Shown here piece after piece: positions 63,016 through 64,000 of a stretch of 64,000 nucleotides of DNA. The position numbers and the translations under genes are program-made. Each line of letters opens with the position of its first letter. The first letter of the stretch is position 1. The notes under the pieces were generated by a model. That model worked only from the letters and a program-made list of their open reading frames with translations, ran no database searches and was not told where the DNA came from. The DNA comes from Candidatus Gastranaerophilales bacterium (lineage in GTDB: Bacteria > Cyanobacteriota > Vampirovibrionia > Gastranaerophilales > Gastranaerophilaceae), in assembly GCA_947630045.1 (NCBI GenBank), contig CANRGC010000003.1:1-64000 (forward strand). Reading direction: 5' to 3'.

Positions 63016-64000
63016 ATGTTAAAAAATAACAGATTTAATCTATATATTGCCATATTAATTTTAACCTCTTTTTTTATGGAGCAGGGGGCGTGTTTTGCTG
63101 CATTGAGCCAAAAAACAATTGAAATTGCAAGAGAAGTCATAAATAACCCCACGCAAGGAAACGTTTCTCTTTATGTTAAGGCAATGTTAAAAGAATATAA
63201 AAAGGCATATAAAGAAAATAATCTTGAAGAAGCTTCGGACGACTTAAGGTCTGCGCTTTATTTTTTGAAAGATAAACCAAACTCAACGGAATATAATGAT
63301 ACGCTCTCAAAATTAAATTCAATAAACGAACAAATGGGAGTTGATTTAAGTGATGAAAACAGGCTTGAAATTGCAAAAAACCTTTATTTGGAAAATAAAA
63401 TTTTTGCTTCAGCCTATGAATTTTCCGTTCTTTTAAAAGAAGGATATGAAACAGACGTTTGTTATGAATATATGGGCAATATAGCTCAAAAGCTCAATAT
63501 GCAGGATACTGCGTTTGCGCTTTATAAAAAAGCGGTGGAAGAAAACCCTGAAAATATCAACGCAAAATATAAATATGCAAATTTTCTTTTACAAAAAGGC
63601 GAAATAACAGACGCCATTTTATATTTTGAAGATGTTGTCGAAAACACAAACTCTAAACCCGTTATTGACGATATTATTAAAACTTTTACCCAAAGGCTTA
63701 ATAACAACCCTGACGATGAAAACAATTACGGAATTTTGGGGCTTGCATATCAAAAACTCGGTCAATATGACAAAACTTATAAGCTTTTAAAAAAATCGTT
63801 AATTATAAACCCCAAAGATATTTTCCTTCGTTATTATTTGGGTAATTTGCTTTTTAATATACATGAATATTCTTTCGCAGATGAAATTTATACTGAAATT
63901 TTAGAAGAAAATCCGTATGAATCTCAAATAAGAATTTCAAGAGCCAAGGCTTATATTCAGCTAAATCAAGTCGATAAGGCAATTAAAGATTATCAAATTG
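63016..64000 (+). CDS. Exported TPR-repeat protein, incomplete at the window edge
   Basis: At least 328 residues, open at the right edge. A signal peptide (core LYIAILILTSFFMEQGACFA) is followed by tandem tetratricopeptide repeats; MGNIAQKLNMQDTAFALYKK, LGLAYQKLGQYDKTYKLLKK and YYLGNLLFNIHEYSFADEIY are clear units. Likely a periplasmic or membrane-attached scaffold. The ATG lies 9 bases after the -10 box with no obvious ribosome site. It follows tpsA after a terminator, so it is separately transcribed. Confidence 0.82.
   Translation, partial: MLKNNRFNLYIAILILTSFFMEQGACFAALSQKTIEIAREVINNPTQGNVSLYVKAMLKEYKKAYKENNLEEASDDLRSALYFLKDKPNSTEYNDTLSKLNSINEQMGVDLSDENRLEIAKNLYLENKIFASAYEFSVLLKEGYETDVCYEYMGNIAQKLNMQDTAFALYKKAVEENPENINAKYKYANFLLQKGEITDAILYFEDVVENTNSKPVIDDIIKTFTQRLNNNPDDENNYGILGLAYQKLGQYDKTYKLLKKSLIINPKDIFLRYYLGNLLFNIHEYSFADEIYTEILEENPYESQIRISRAKAYIQLNQVDKAIKDYQI

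Overview
The window is AT-rich, densely coded DNA from a Gram-negative-type, flagellated bacterium. The best fit is a gut-type member of the non-photosynthetic sister lineage of Cyanobacteria (Melainabacteria/Vampirovibrionia, probably Gastranaerophilales). This is inferred from several features together: a long NusB with the cyanobacterial-style N-terminus, a SigF-like sigma factor translationally linked to a prepilin peptidase, cyanobacteria-style SpoIID and two-partner-secretion proteins, flagellar genes, a heteromeric glycyl-tRNA synthetase (glyS), and several lineage-type proteins of unknown function that share a short N-terminal motif. No rRNA, tRNA, insertion sequence, transposase or CRISPR array was seen.

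Layout. 1-200: palindromic intergenic repeats. 0.2-10 kb: a small heat-shock protein, membrane pyrophosphatase (hppA), an M24 peptidase, a SpoU-type RNA methyltransferase, gpsA, upp, a SigF-like sigma factor and prepilin peptidase. 10-16 kb: a large unknown protein, a metal P-type ATPase, and a 578-residue protein whose C-terminus looks like a minimal protein kinase. 15.8-19.1 kb (minus): a flagellar rod/hook operon (unknown FliK-like protein, flgF-like, flgG, flgB, flgC). 19.2-30 kb: a metal-exporter-like permease, a solute-binding lipoprotein, a YitT-type membrane protein, a DnaJ-like co-chaperone, a GH13 glucan enzyme, a lytic transglycosylase and an EF-hand protein. 30-34 kb (minus): overlapping spoIID-murJ-tsaC. 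34-36 kb: two sugar ABC permeases. 36.0-36.3 kb: a probable stand-alone structured RNA. 36.3-42 kb: pyrF-ald-proB-proA, nadA and an unknown gene. 42-48.7 kb (minus): flhB, fliA-like, malQ, a metallophosphoesterase, an MBL-fold hydrolase and a TPR protein. 48.7-55 kb: pgi, glyS, a glycosyltransferase, nusB, ftsY. 55-56.4 kb: a lone phage-portal-like gene. 56.8-62.9 kb: a divergent two-partner secretion pair (TpsB transporter, 1284-residue TpsA exoprotein). The window ends inside a TPR protein.

How the genes work together. There are groups for cell envelope and peptidoglycan (murJ, spoIID, lytic transglycosylase), flagellar assembly and its sigma factor (flgBCFG, flhB, fliA), glucan and hexose metabolism (GH13, malQ, pgi, sugar permeases), proline synthesis (proB, proA), NAD and pyrimidine metabolism (nadA, pyrF, upp), and surface secretion (tpsA/tpsB).

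The items most worth a second look are: (i) a recurrent promoter arrangement in which the -10 box ends only 6-9 bases before the start codon, suggesting widespread leaderless mRNAs; (ii) the structured RNA at 36061-36295 with its own promoter and terminator; (iii) the kinase-like domain that stops right after its DYG motif; (iv) the intact orphan phage portal gene; and (v) the shared N-terminal motif of otherwise unrelated unknown proteins.
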